From NCBI RefSeq assembly GCF_041245805.1, contig NZ_CP162490.1, forward strand, positions 3,573,001-3,637,000: 64,000 nt of DNA, given 5' to 3'. This document shows positions 45,866 to 53,750 of this stretch, one piece after another. The DNA is from Xanthomonas sp. DAR 34887 (lineage in GTDB: Bacteria > Pseudomonadota > Gammaproteobacteria > Xanthomonadales > Xanthomonadaceae). Each line of letters starts with the position of its first letter. Within the stretch, counting starts at the first letter, position 1. The notes beneath the pieces were generated by a model. It was not told the origin of the DNA, did no database searches, and saw only the letters and a program-made list of their open reading frames with translations. Both the position numbers and the translations under genes were made by a program.

Positions 45866-46918
45866 TCAATCGGCCAATGCCGCCTCCACCGCGGCCCAGT
45901 CGGCGTTCGCACCGACCTCGGCGAAGCGGTATTCGATGCGGTGCCGGTAGACCTGGCCTGGCCGCAGGATGGTGTCGGGGAAGCCCGGCTGGTTGGGCGC
46001 ATCCGGATAGCCCTGCGGCTCCAGGCACACGCCGCGGCCCAGGCCCGGATGCTGGCGGTCCAGCCAGTGGCCTTCGTACAGCTGCAACGCCGGCATCGCG
46101 CTGGCGATGCGCATGGCCACGCCGCTGTGCGGCGAATACAGGATGGCGCTGCAGTCGCGCGGCTCGGCCAGCACCAGGCAATGGTCGTAGCCGCCGCTCA
46201 GGCGCAGCTGCGTATCGGCTGCGGCGTCCTTGTCGGCGATCGCGCGCGGATTGCGGAAGTCGAACGGCGTGCCGGCCACCGCGGCGATCTCGCCGGTCGG
46301 CAGCAACGCCGCGTCGGCCACCGGCAGGTAGCGGTCGGCCGGCACCCGCAGCCACTGCGCGGCGGCCGCCACGCCGGCATCGCCGGCCAGGTTGAAGTAT
46401 GGATGGTGGGTGAGATTGAGCGGGGTCGGCGCATCGGTCTGCGCCGCGAACTGCAGCTCCAGGGTGCGCCCGTGCACGCTGAACTCGGCGCTGACCTGCA
46501 CGTTGCCCGGATAGCCTTCCTCGCCGGCTGGCGAGTCGTAGCGCAGTTGCAGGCTGCGCTCGGACTGCGCCTGCACTGCCCACACCCGGCGCCCGAATCC
46601 CAGCGCGCCGCCATGCAGATGATTGGGTCCTTCGTTGGCAGTGACCGCGTAGCGCTGCCCGTCCACGTCGAAGGCCGAGCCGGCGATGCGGTTGCCGAAG
46701 CGGCCGACCAGCACGCCGAGATAGGCCGGGTCGTGCAGGTACGCGTCCAGCGTCGGCAGGCCGAGGACCAGTTCGGTGCGGCCGCGCGCGGTGTCCAGGC
46801 TGAGGCCGCGCAGCAGGCCGCCATAGGTCAGCACTTCCGCACGCAAGCCGGCGCCGCTGTCCAGCAGCACACGGTGGATGGTGGTACCGTCGGGAAGCTG
46901 GCCGAAGATCGATGACAT
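45866..46918 (-). CDS. galM: Aldose 1-epimerase (galactose mutarotase)
   Basis: Mutarotase of 350 residues interconverting alpha- and beta-galactose or other aldoses before phosphorylation. Beta-sandwich with the catalytic His pair: NEGPNHLHGG and LTHHPYFNLAGD; the catalytic Glu is in CLEPQGYPDAPN near the C-terminus. No signal peptide, so it is cytoplasmic. Divergent from the GH51 arabinofuranosidase gene and probably part of the same plant-sugar programme. Confidence 0.95.
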   Translation of the reverse strand: MSSIFGQLPDGTTIHRVLLDSGAGLRAEVLTYGGLLRGLSLDTARGRTELVLGLPTLDAYLHDPAYLGVLVGRFGNRIAGSAFDVDGQRYAVTANEGPNHLHGGALGFGRRVWAVQAQSERSLQLRYDSPAGEEGYPGNVQVSAEFSVHGRTLELQFAAQTDAPTPLNLTHHPYFNLAGDAGVAAAAQWLRVPADRYLPVADAALLPTGEIAAVAGTPFDFRNPRAIADKDAAADTQLRLSGGYDHCLVLAEPRDCSAILYSPHSGVAMRIASAMPALQLYEGHWLDRQHPGLGRGVCLEPQGYPDAPNQPGFPDTILRPGQVYRHRIEYRFAEVGANADWAAVEAALAD

Positions 46919-47126
46919 GCGCGGGTCCTTGTTGGGCGCGTGCGGAGTCCACGCGTGCCGCGCAGCATAACCAGCGCGGCTGCCCGCAAGCCATCGCTGC
47001 GCAGGTTGGTGCATCGATGCACCATGCACACGCCACTGCGCGGGGAGAGTGTGATGCGCTATCCACGTACGCGATCTGCGGCATCGCATCATTGCAATCT
47101 CCGTATCGATACGCCGATTTAAATCA

Positions 47127-47156
47127 TTGGTCGGCTTCCTGTCGCCTCCCTATTCT
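47127..47156 (+). promoter_or_regulatory. Candidate distal promoter P1 of the GH51 gene
   Basis: TTGGTC, 18 bases, TATTCT, preceded by ATTTAAATCA. The same layout recurs 135 bases downstream and in front of the galactan receptor gene. Confidence 0.5.
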
Positions 47157-47261
47157 CGATTCGCAGGTCGGGGGACACGTAACGGGACGGCGCAGCGATG
47201 CGCGCCCCCGGTACAGCGCACCAACGATGCGAATCGGCTATAGCAGCGCGGATTTACGTCA

Positions 47262-47291
47262 TTGGTCGCCACGCGCCAGCCGGCCTATGCT
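47262..47291 (+). promoter_or_regulatory. Candidate proximal promoter P2 of the GH51 gene
   Basis: TTGGTC, 18 bases, TATGCT, preceded by GATTTACGTCA. It shares the -35, spacer length and the upstream GATTTA..TCA with P1, and the -10 with the receptor promoter. Confidence 0.5.
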
Positions 47292-47521
47292 CGAACCGCG
47301 GACGGGGAACCGCCGTCTATGTCGCTGCACACCGTCATCGGTCACAAGGATTGCGATCTGCACCGTTACCGCTACCACGCCATGCCCTGCCGCTGCCCGC
47401 GACCGCCGCGGCTGCGCCGTGCATCGCCGATCCCGTGCCTGCTCCGCGTGGCCAGTGCCGGCCATCACCGACACGACCCGCTTGCACGGCACCACCGCAC
47501 CTTCCACCCAGGAGACCCACG

Positions 47522-49114
47522 ATGCTTTCGATCCGCTCGCTGAAGAACGCCGCGCGACGCTGGCGGCGACGTCTGCCGCTGGCCGCCGCGGTGGCCACGC
47601 TGACAGTCGGCGCCGGCCTGGCGCAGGCCGCCGACGTCGCGGTGCGTGGCACGCTGCATGCCGACCAGCCGGGTGCGCAGGTCTCGCGCAACCTGTTCGG
47701 CCAGTTCGCCGAGCACCTGGGCAACGGCATCTACGGCGGCGTGTGGGTCGGACCGGAGTCGAAGATCCCCAACACCCGCGGTTACCGCAACGACGTGGTC
47801 GCGGCGCTGAAGGCGCTGGAGGTGCCCAACATCCGCTGGCCCGGCGGCTGCTTCGCCGACGAGTACCACTGGCGCGACGGCATCGGTCCGCGCGCCAAGC
47901 GCCCGACCAGCATCAACACGCACTGGGGCGGCGTGGAGGAGCCGAACAGCTTCGGCACCCACGAGTTCATGGACTTCACCGAACTGGTCGGCACCCAGGC
48001 CTACGTGGCCGGCAACGTCGGCGACGCCGCGCCGGACGAGATGGCGCAATGGGTGGAGTACATGACCGCGCCGACCAAGTCCACGCTGGCTAACCAGCGC
48101 CGCGGCAACGGCCGCGATGCGCCGTGGAAGGTGCCGTACTTCGGCGTCGGCAACGAACTGTGGGGCTGCGGCGGCAACATGCGCGTGGAATACGCCGCCG
48201 ACGTGTACCGCCGCTACCAGACCTTCGTCAAGGCGCCGGCCGACCAGAAGATCATGAAGATCGCGCCCGGCCCCAGCGATGCCGACTACCACTGGACCGA
48301 AGTGATGATGCGCGAGGCCACCAAGTACATGGACGGGCTGAGCATGCATTACTACACCATCCCCGGCGGCTGGCCGCCGCGCGCCTCGTCCACCGACTTC
48401 GACGAGACCGCGTGGATCGAGACGCTGTCGCGCACCCTGCTGATGGACGAGCTGATCAGCAAGCACAGCGCGATCATGGACAAATACGACCCGGGCAAGA
48501 AGGTCGCGCTGGTGGTCGACGAATGGGGCACCTGGTACAGCGGCCTGCCCAACGTCAATCCCGGCTTCCTGCGCCAGCAGAACACGCTGCGCGACGCGTT
48601 GGTGGCCTCGCTCAACCTGGACATCTTCGTCCAGCACGCCGAGCGCGTACGCATGGCCAACATCGCGCAGATGATCAACGTGCTGCAGGCGATGATCCTC
48701 ACCGACGGCGACAAGATGCTGTTGACCCCGACCTACCACGTGTTCGCGATGTACAAGCCGTACCAGGACGCGACCGCGCTGCCGCTGCAGATCAAGGCGC
48801 CCGACTACAAGCACGGCGAATACACAGTGCCGGCGGTGCACGGTTCGGCGGTCAAGGCGAAGGACGGCCACGTCTACGTGGCGCTGACCAACCTGGACCC
48901 GAACCGCGCCGCGGAGGTGGCGGTGAGCGTGGACGGCGTACAGGCCGGCGGCGTCAGCGGACAGATCCTCACCGCGCCGAAGATCACCGCGCTCAACACC
49001 TTCGAACAGCCGCAGGCGGTGAAGCCTGCCCCATTCGGCGGCGCCAGCCTGCAGGGCGGCACGCTGAAGGTGGCGCTGCCGGCCAAGGCGATCGTGATGC
49101 TGAAGCTGCAATAG
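47522..49114 (+). CDS. GH51 alpha-L-arabinofuranosidase
   Basis: Secreted enzyme of 530 residues releasing arabinofuranose from arabinan, arabinoxylan or arabinogalactan. The signal peptide spans about 1-36 with a strongly basic n-region (ARRWRRR) and ends GLAQA. The barrel has the acid/base Glu212 in GVGNELWG and nucleophile Glu334 in VVDEWGTW, with the family motif NIRWPGGCFADEYHW at 103-117. A C-terminal beta domain closes it. Start at 47522, preceded by GGAGACC. An intrinsic terminator follows. Confidence 0.95.
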   Translation: MLSIRSLKNAARRWRRRLPLAAAVATLTVGAGLAQAADVAVRGTLHADQPGAQVSRNLFGQFAEHLGNGIYGGVWVGPESKIPNTRGYRNDVVAALKALEVPNIRWPGGCFADEYHWRDGIGPRAKRPTSINTHWGGVEEPNSFGTHEFMDFTELVGTQAYVAGNVGDAAPDEMAQWVEYMTAPTKSTLANQRRGNGRDAPWKVPYFGVGNELWGCGGNMRVEYAADVYRRYQTFVKAPADQKIMKIAPGPSDADYHWTEVMMREATKYMDGLSMHYYTIPGGWPPRASSTDFDETAWIETLSRTLLMDELISKHSAIMDKYDPGKKVALVVDEWGTWYSGLPNVNPGFLRQQNTLRDALVASLNLDIFVQHAERVRMANIAQMINVLQAMILTDGDKMLLTPTYHVFAMYKPYQDATALPLQIKAPDYKHGEYTVPAVHGSAVKAKDGHVYVALTNLDPNRAAEVAVSVDGVQAGGVSGQILTAPKITALNTFEQPQAVKPAPFGGASLQGGTLKVALPAKAIVMLKLQ

Positions 49115-49202
49115 GGCCCGACGACGCGACCGGACAGGTCTCCAGCTAGTCGCGGACGCCTTCGCGCCTACCCTCCGCTGCAGGGCGCGGGCAGGTCGTC
49201 CG

Positions 49203-49236
49203 AACCACGCCGGCACCGCCCGGCGTGGTTTTTTTT
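49203..49236 (+). terminator. Intrinsic terminator of the GH51 gene
   Basis: AACCACGCCGG pairs with CCGGCGTGGTT around a six-base loop, followed by seven or more T residues. About 90 bases after the stop. Confidence 0.92.
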
Positions 49237-49247
49237 ATGCGCCGCGC

Positions 49248-49718
49248 TTAGTCCGGCGTGTCGGACAGCCGCGCGAACAGCGAGTCGCCGTCCGGCGAGA
49301 TCAGGTCGCTGACCGCCCAGCAGCCGTTGCCGCGGCGCTGCAGTTCGATCTTGACCGAGCCGGCGCCGCCGAGCGCCCGCCTGTAGTCCATTCGCACTTC
49401 CAGCGCCGTGGCCTGGGAGCCGCCGGACACCAGGGTGAAGCGCGGCGTGCCATCGATGGCGCCGTCCTGCGCATCGGTCCACGGTTCGAAGTCCAGGTTG
49501 TCCGGGCGGCAGAAGACCTTGTGCTTGGCGCAGCCCAGCCCGGTCTCCAGCGCATAGGCGAAGGGCGGCGTCAGCAGTCCGCCCAGTTCCTGCGGCCGCC
49601 GATAGAAATCGCGCGCCTGGTACAGCCGCTCGGCCATCTGCAGCGGCGTCGCGCAGTGCGGCGCCTGCGCCGCGGCAAGCGCAGGCAGGAAGGCGAGGAT
49701 GGCAACGAGTCGACGCAT
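49248..49718 (-). CDS. Hypothetical secreted protein
   Basis: A 156-residue protein with a Sec signal (about 1-18, LVAILAFLPALAAAQA). The mature part is compact, with three Cys residues besides the first (LGCAKHKVFC, GNGCW) that could form disulfides. The sequence ATALEVRMDYRR ... KIELQRRGNGCWAVSDLISPDG (in parts) resembles the NTF2-like/DUF3828 type of periplasmic protein, but this is a weak match. Start at 49718; the frame opens nine codons earlier. It lies downstream of an EF-G paralogue but is separated from it by a terminator. Confidence 0.75.
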   Translation of the reverse strand: MRRLVAILAFLPALAAAQAPHCATPLQMAERLYQARDFYRRPQELGGLLTPPFAYALETGLGCAKHKVFCRPDNLDFEPWTDAQDGAIDGTPRFTLVSGGSQATALEVRMDYRRALGGAGSVKIELQRRGNGCWAVSDLISPDGDSLFARLSDTPD

Positions 49719-49783
49719 ACGCAGATTCCGGTATCGGGGGCGCATATGAAGCCCGGATCGCCGCGGGCGCGCAAGCGCCGGGC

Positions 49784-49814
49784 AAAAAAAGAGGAGCCGG
49801 CGAACCGGCTCCTC
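49784..49814 (-). terminator. Intrinsic terminator of the EF-G paralogue
   Basis: On the minus strand GAGGAGCCGG-TTCG-CCGGCTCCTC, a perfect ten-pair stem with UUCG loop, then seven T residues. It lies 35 bases beyond the stop codon. Confidence 0.95.
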
Positions 49815-49848
49815 GACCTCGTGCAGCGTTTTCTTGCGTGCAGGCGAG

Positions 49849-51912
49849 CTACGCGGCCCTGACCGCCTCGTAGCCGTCGAAGGTCATGCTGGCCGACGCG
49901 CGCCCCTGGGTCAGCGAGCGCAACGCGGTGGTGTAGGCCTGCAGCTGCGCCAGCGGCGCCTGCGCGACCACGTCGGCACGCGCGCCGCGCTCGGCGATCG
50001 CCACGACGCGGCCCTCGCGCCGCTGCAGATCGCCGAGCACGTCGCCGACGCTGGCGGCCGGCGTATCGATCGCCAACGCCATCACCGGCTCCAGCAGCAG
50101 CGTGCCGGCCTGCGCCAGCGCCGCCTTCACCGCTTCCGAGGCCGCGCGCTGGAACGCCATGTCCGACGAATCCACCGCATGCGCCTGGCCATCGACCAGC
50201 ACCACCTCCACGCCGACCACCGGGTAGCCGCGCGGGCCTTGCGCCAGCGCCGCGCGCACACCCTTCTCGGTGGCGGCGACGAAGGCCTTCGGCACCACGC
50301 CGCCACGGGTGCGGTCGGCGAAGACGACCTCGCCGTCCGTGCGCGGCACCAGGTCCAGCACCACGTGCGCGAACTGGCCATGGCCGCCGTTCTGCTTGGA
50401 CAGCCGCCCGACCACGCCCAGCGCCGCGGCGCGCAGCGTTTCCTGGTAGGCCACGTGCGGCGCACCGGTCCGCACGTCCACCTGCCACTCGCTGCGCAGG
50501 CGCTCCACCATCACCTCCAGGTGCAACTCGCCCATGCCCCAGACCAGGGTTTCGCCGGTCTCGGCATCGCTGTCGACGCGGAACGAGGGATCTTCCTGCG
50601 CCAGCCGCGCCAGTCCCTGCCCCATCCGCACCAGCTCCGCGGCATTGGCCGCGCCCAACCGCCACGCCAGCACCGGCGGCTGCGTGCGGATGCTTTCCAG
50701 CACCCAACGCTCGCCGACGCCGCTGAGCGTCTCGCCGCTGGTCGCGTCCTTCCAGCCGAGGATGGCCACGATCTCGCCGGCACAGGCCTGCGCCACGTCG
50801 TGGGTACGCTGCGCCTGCACCACCGCCAGCCGCCCGACGCGGCGCATGCGCCGCGCCTGTGACGTCCACACCGTGTCGCCGACGCGCAAGGTGCCTGCAT
50901 ACACGCGCACGAAGGCCAGCGGCCCCTGTGCGGTATGCGCGACCTTGAACACCAGCGCCGCCAGCGGGCCGGACGGATCCGGCGCCAGTTGCGCGGCGAG
51001 CGCGGCATCCGTGCCGCTGGCATCGTTCGCGTCGCGCGTCGCCGGCACCGGCGGGCGGTCCAGCGGCGACGGCAGCCAGTCGACGATCGCGTCCAGCAAC
51101 GGTTCGATGCCCTTGCTCTTGAACGCCGATCCGGCCAGCACCGGCACGCCTGCGCCGGCCAGGGTGGCGCGGCGCAGGGCGGCGCGCAGCATGTCCGCGT
51201 CGATCGCACGCGCTTCCAGATAGGCCTGCGCCAGCGTGTCGTCGTGCTCGGCCACCGCGGCGACCAGGCGCTCGCGCGCCTCGGCGAACGTCGCGGCATC
51301 GTCCGTGGTCCAGGCGCGCGCGGCCATGCGTCCGTCGCCGTCCCAGGTCAGCACGCGGCAGTCGACCAGGTCGACCCAGCCGTCGAAGCCCGAATCGCCC
51401 GGCAGCGGCACGCCGACCGCCCACACCGTGGCGTCGAGCTTGCTGCGCAGTTGCGCCAGCACGCCATCGAACGAGGCGCCGGCGCGGTCCATCTTGTTGA
51501 CGAACGCGACCAGCGGCACGCCGTGCCGGCGCGCCTGGCGCCACACGGTTTCCGATTGCGGCTGCACGCCGTCGACCGCGGAGAACACCGCGACCGCGCC
51601 GTCGAGCACGCGCAGCGAACGTTCCACCTCGATCGCGAAATCGATGTGTCCGGGGGTGTCGATCAGGGTGAGCCGATGCGCCGGTTGCCCGCGCGGCGCC
51701 CACTGCGCCTGCACCGCGGCCGCGCCGATGGTGATGCCGCGGGCGCGTTCGATGTCGGAAAAGTCGGTGGTGGCCGCGCCGTCGTGGACTTCGCCGATGC
51801 GATGGATCGCGCCGGTGGCCCACAACAGGCGTTCGGTGAGGGTGGTCTTGCCGGCGTCGATGTGGGCGATGATGCCGAGGTTGCGCCAGCGGGAAAGAGT
51901 TTGAGTGTTCAT
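49849..51912 (-). CDS. EF-G paralogue (second elongation factor G-like GTPase)
   Basis: Translational GTPase of 687 residues. G1 AHIDAGKTT, switch I ERARGITI, G3 DTPGHIDF, G4 NKMD and G5 GSAFKSKG are intact; domain II, III (VWGMGELHLEV), IV (SKQNGGHGQFAHV) and V follow. It diverges from housekeeping EF-G, for example HGQFAH in place of RGQYGH, and is not in an rpsL-rpsG-tuf context, so it is a paralogue. Possible roles are stress translation, ribosome recycling or antibiotic tolerance. Its 5' leader is unusual: a terminator, a nine-codon ORF and an 11-12-bp hairpin precede the ATG. It has its own strong terminator. Confidence 0.93.
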   Translation of the reverse strand: MNTQTLSRWRNLGIIAHIDAGKTTLTERLLWATGAIHRIGEVHDGAATTDFSDIERARGITIGAAAVQAQWAPRGQPAHRLTLIDTPGHIDFAIEVERSLRVLDGAVAVFSAVDGVQPQSETVWRQARRHGVPLVAFVNKMDRAGASFDGVLAQLRSKLDATVWAVGVPLPGDSGFDGWVDLVDCRVLTWDGDGRMAARAWTTDDAATFAEARERLVAAVAEHDDTLAQAYLEARAIDADMLRAALRRATLAGAGVPVLAGSAFKSKGIEPLLDAIVDWLPSPLDRPPVPATRDANDASGTDAALAAQLAPDPSGPLAALVFKVAHTAQGPLAFVRVYAGTLRVGDTVWTSQARRMRRVGRLAVVQAQRTHDVAQACAGEIVAILGWKDATSGETLSGVGERWVLESIRTQPPVLAWRLGAANAAELVRMGQGLARLAQEDPSFRVDSDAETGETLVWGMGELHLEVMVERLRSEWQVDVRTGAPHVAYQETLRAAALGVVGRLSKQNGGHGQFAHVVLDLVPRTDGEVVFADRTRGGVVPKAFVAATEKGVRAALAQGPRGYPVVGVEVVLVDGQAHAVDSSDMAFQRAASEAVKAALAQAGTLLLEPVMALAIDTPAASVGDVLGDLQRREGRVVAIAERGARADVVAQAPLAQLQAYTTALRSLTQGRASASMTFDGYEAVRAA

Positions 51913-51944
51913 GAGATGGGTTCCGCATTGCCAACACTGGGGAA

Positions 51945-51978
51945 GCCGCACGCCCCGGTTGGCGAAGGGGCATGCGGC
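51945..51978 (-). promoter_or_regulatory. Leader hairpin before the EF-G paralogue
   Basis: Bases 51945-51956 pair with 51967-51978, a 12-position stem with one G-U pair. Its 5' base begins at the stop codon of the nine-codon leader ORF and it ends 33 bases before the EF-G-like ATG. No U-tract follows, so it is more likely a translational or RNA-stability element than a terminator. Confidence 0.6.
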
Positions 51979-52007
51979 TAGGTTTTCGGTTCGGCGGCGT
52001 AGTGCAT
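51978..52007 (-). CDS. Leader peptide ORF (nine residues) of the EF-G paralogue
   Basis: ATG at 52007 followed by HYAAEPKT and a TAG stop, with a strong AAGGAG Shine-Dalgarno sequence eight bases upstream. It is better placed for initiation than the EF-G-like gene itself. The stop codon abuts a stable hairpin, the arrangement of translation-sensing leader peptides. Confidence 0.5.
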   Translation of the reverse strand: MHYAAEPKT

Positions 52008-52054
52008 GGCACGTTCTCCTTCGCGTTTCGGAAGTGGGACAGCTGGGAAAAAGG

Positions 52055-52081
52055 CAATAAAAAAGCACCCATCGGGTGCTT
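52055..52081 (-). terminator. Intrinsic terminator within the EF-G paralogue leader (attenuator)
   Basis: On the minus strand AAGCACCC-GAT-GGGTGCTT followed by TTTTATT: eight pairs, short loop, good U-tract. It points the same way as the EF-G-like gene, 145 bases before its ATG, and no other minus-strand gene lies upstream to use it. Confidence 0.75.
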
Positions 52082-52107
52082 GTCTGCGAATCGGCGGCGG
52101 CGGAGCG

Positions 52108-52206
52108 CTACGGCTCGGCTCGGTCCATCCCGTCAGGCAGGCGCACCCGGCCCGCGCTGATGCGCAGGGCGGCGGTCGGCAATATCAGCAGCGGTGCGTG
52201 CGACAT
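52108..52206 (-). CDS. Possible upstream leader ORF (32 residues)
   Basis: ATG at 52206 then SHAPLLILPTAALRI and on to TAG at 52108, 27 bases before the terminator. It begins about 30 bases after a promoter-like sequence. No Shine-Dalgarno sequence, so translation is doubtful. Its 3' part contains GGGTGC, which could pair with GCACCC of the terminator's first arm. Confidence 0.3.
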   Translation of the reverse strand: MSHAPLLILPTAALRISAGRVRLPDGMDRAEP

Positions 52207-52239
52207 GGGTTGACGGGCGATACGGTGGACGAGGGCGCA

Positions 52240-52268
52240 AGTCTGGACCTGTGCCGCCGCCGGGTCAA
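52240..52268 (-). promoter_or_regulatory. Candidate promoter of the EF-G paralogue leader
   Basis: On the minus strand TTGACC (52268-52263), 17 bases, CAGACT (52245-52240). The -35 and spacing are near ideal; the -10 matches three of six. The remaining gap up to 52529 shows no gene. Confidence 0.5.
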
Positions 52269-52529
52269 TGCAGCGGACGCAGCGCCGCTGGAACGGACCG
52301 GCGCGACGCGTGCAACGACGCCGCGCCGGCGCGGCGTTCGCGCACCGCCAAGACGCCCGGCCGCGACCAGGCAGAACGCTGCGACCGGCATGCGGGCGAC
52401 CGGAGCGGACGCGAGCCGGCGTGCGCAGCCCGCGCTTCCCTGCCTGGCAGAAAATGAAGCAAGATCGACCTTTGCGCCAAGCGGGAATCCCGAGAGAGTG
52501 GCACGCCGACCACACACCCGGATTTCACC

Positions 52530-53672
52530 ATGCCCAAGACGTCTCGCACCCGCACCCGCTCCTGCATCGCCCTGCTCGCCCTTGCCTGCCTCTTCGCTGG
52601 CGGCGGAGCGGTTGCCGCCGCCGATTTCCCGGCACCATCGCAGCCAGCCGATATTCCGGTTGCGGGCTTGCCGATCGTCCACCTGCGAACGCGTGCTGAC
52701 GCCCTTCCCGTAGTGGTCGTGGTCGCCCAGGACAAGACCGTGTTGTCGGACTTCGTCGTGCCGTATGGCGTGCTCGCGCAGTCCGGCGCGGCGCAGGTGA
52801 TCGCCTTGAACATGACCGATCGCCCGCTCAAGGCCGGTCCGCTCACGCTGCTGCCCGACATGACCGTCGCCGAATTCGACAAGGCCTACCCGGCCGGCGC
52901 CGACTACGTGATCGTGCCGGCGACAGAGAACAAACACGCCGCGGAAACCGCCTGGTTGCGGGCGCAACGCGCGCACGGCGCGGCGCTGGTGTCGATCTGC
53001 GACGGCGTCGAGCTGCTGGCGGAGATCGGTGCGCTCGACGGTCGCCACGCCACCGGTCACTGGAGCTCGCTGCGCGATCGCCGGAAGCAGTACCCGCAGG
53101 TCGCCTGGCTGACGAACCTGCGCTATGTGGCCGACGGCGATGTCGCCTCCAGCGCTGGGGTCTCCGCGGCGCTGCCGATCAGCCTGGCGCTGGTCGAGAC
53201 CATCGCCGGACCGCAGGCGGCGCGCGCGACCGCCGACCGCCTGGGCGTCACCTCATGGGAAGCCGCGCATGACAGCGACATCTTCAAGGTCCTGCCGACG
53301 GACCTGGCGACGCACCGCGCCAACATGCGCGTTAAGCACGAAGAGGTGGTGGCGCTGGAAGTGCGCGACGGGGACGACGAGGTGGCGCTGTCGCTGCACG
53401 CCGAGGCATGGTCGCGCACGATGCGCAACGACGTACGCCCCGTCTCCGCCACGGCCGGCCCGGTACGGCTGCGCGGCGGCCTGCGCGTGCAGACGCAGGC
53501 GACGTCGTCCTTGACGCCGGACGTGCGCATCGTGGTGGCCGACGCCGCCCCTGCCGGCACGGCGCTCCCTGCCGCGTTCGACATGATCGCCCAGCGCTAT
53601 GGCAGCGGCACCGCGCGCCTGTCGGCGCTCGCCATGGAATACCCATGGGGCGACCTGCAGGCGACGCGGTGA
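52530..53672 (+). CDS. Secreted DJ-1/PfpI-family protein
   Basis: A 380-residue exported protein with a Sec signal (about 1-31, IALLALACLFAGGGAVAA). Residues 55-235 form a DJ-1/PfpI domain with the nucleophile-elbow Cys157 in VSICDGVELLAEIGALDG and the following ATGHWSSL. The last 140 residues (about 240-380) are an unrecognised extension with charged and beta-rich segments. The domain closely resembles the sensor half of the GlxA-type regulator encoded next. Enzymatic activity (amidase, glyoxalase or chaperone-like) cannot be decided. Confidence 0.85.
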   Translation: MPKTSRTRTRSCIALLALACLFAGGGAVAAADFPAPSQPADIPVAGLPIVHLRTRADALPVVVVVAQDKTVLSDFVVPYGVLAQSGAAQVIALNMTDRPLKAGPLTLLPDMTVAEFDKAYPAGADYVIVPATENKHAAETAWLRAQRAHGAALVSICDGVELLAEIGALDGRHATGHWSSLRDRRKQYPQVAWLTNLRYVADGDVASSAGVSAALPISLALVETIAGPQAARATADRLGVTSWEAAHDSDIFKVLPTDLATHRANMRVKHEEVVALEVRDGDDEVALSLHAEAWSRTMRNDVRPVSATAGPVRLRGGLRVQTQATSSLTPDVRIVVADAAPAGTALPAAFDMIAQRYGSGTARLSALAMEYPWGDLQATR

Positions 53673-53750
53673 CATGGGCAGCTCCCGCCGCTGCGTCATC
53701 CTGTCCAACACCCGCGGCGGCGGGCACGTACCGCGATCGGACCATGATGC

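Larger units (their letters stand above)
46919..47521. other. Regulatory region between galM and the GH51 gene
   Basis: About 600 bases with no convincing gene. It holds two near-identical promoter-like sequences for the GH51 gene (47127-47156 and 47262-47291). The 230 bases from the second to the ATG would be a leader without recognisable structure. Confidence 0.5.

Noticed and set aside
52185..53060. 291-codon minus-strand frame over the DJ-1 gene and the EF-G leader
   Set aside because: No start signal or family resemblance; it conflicts with the clearly supported DJ-1 gene.
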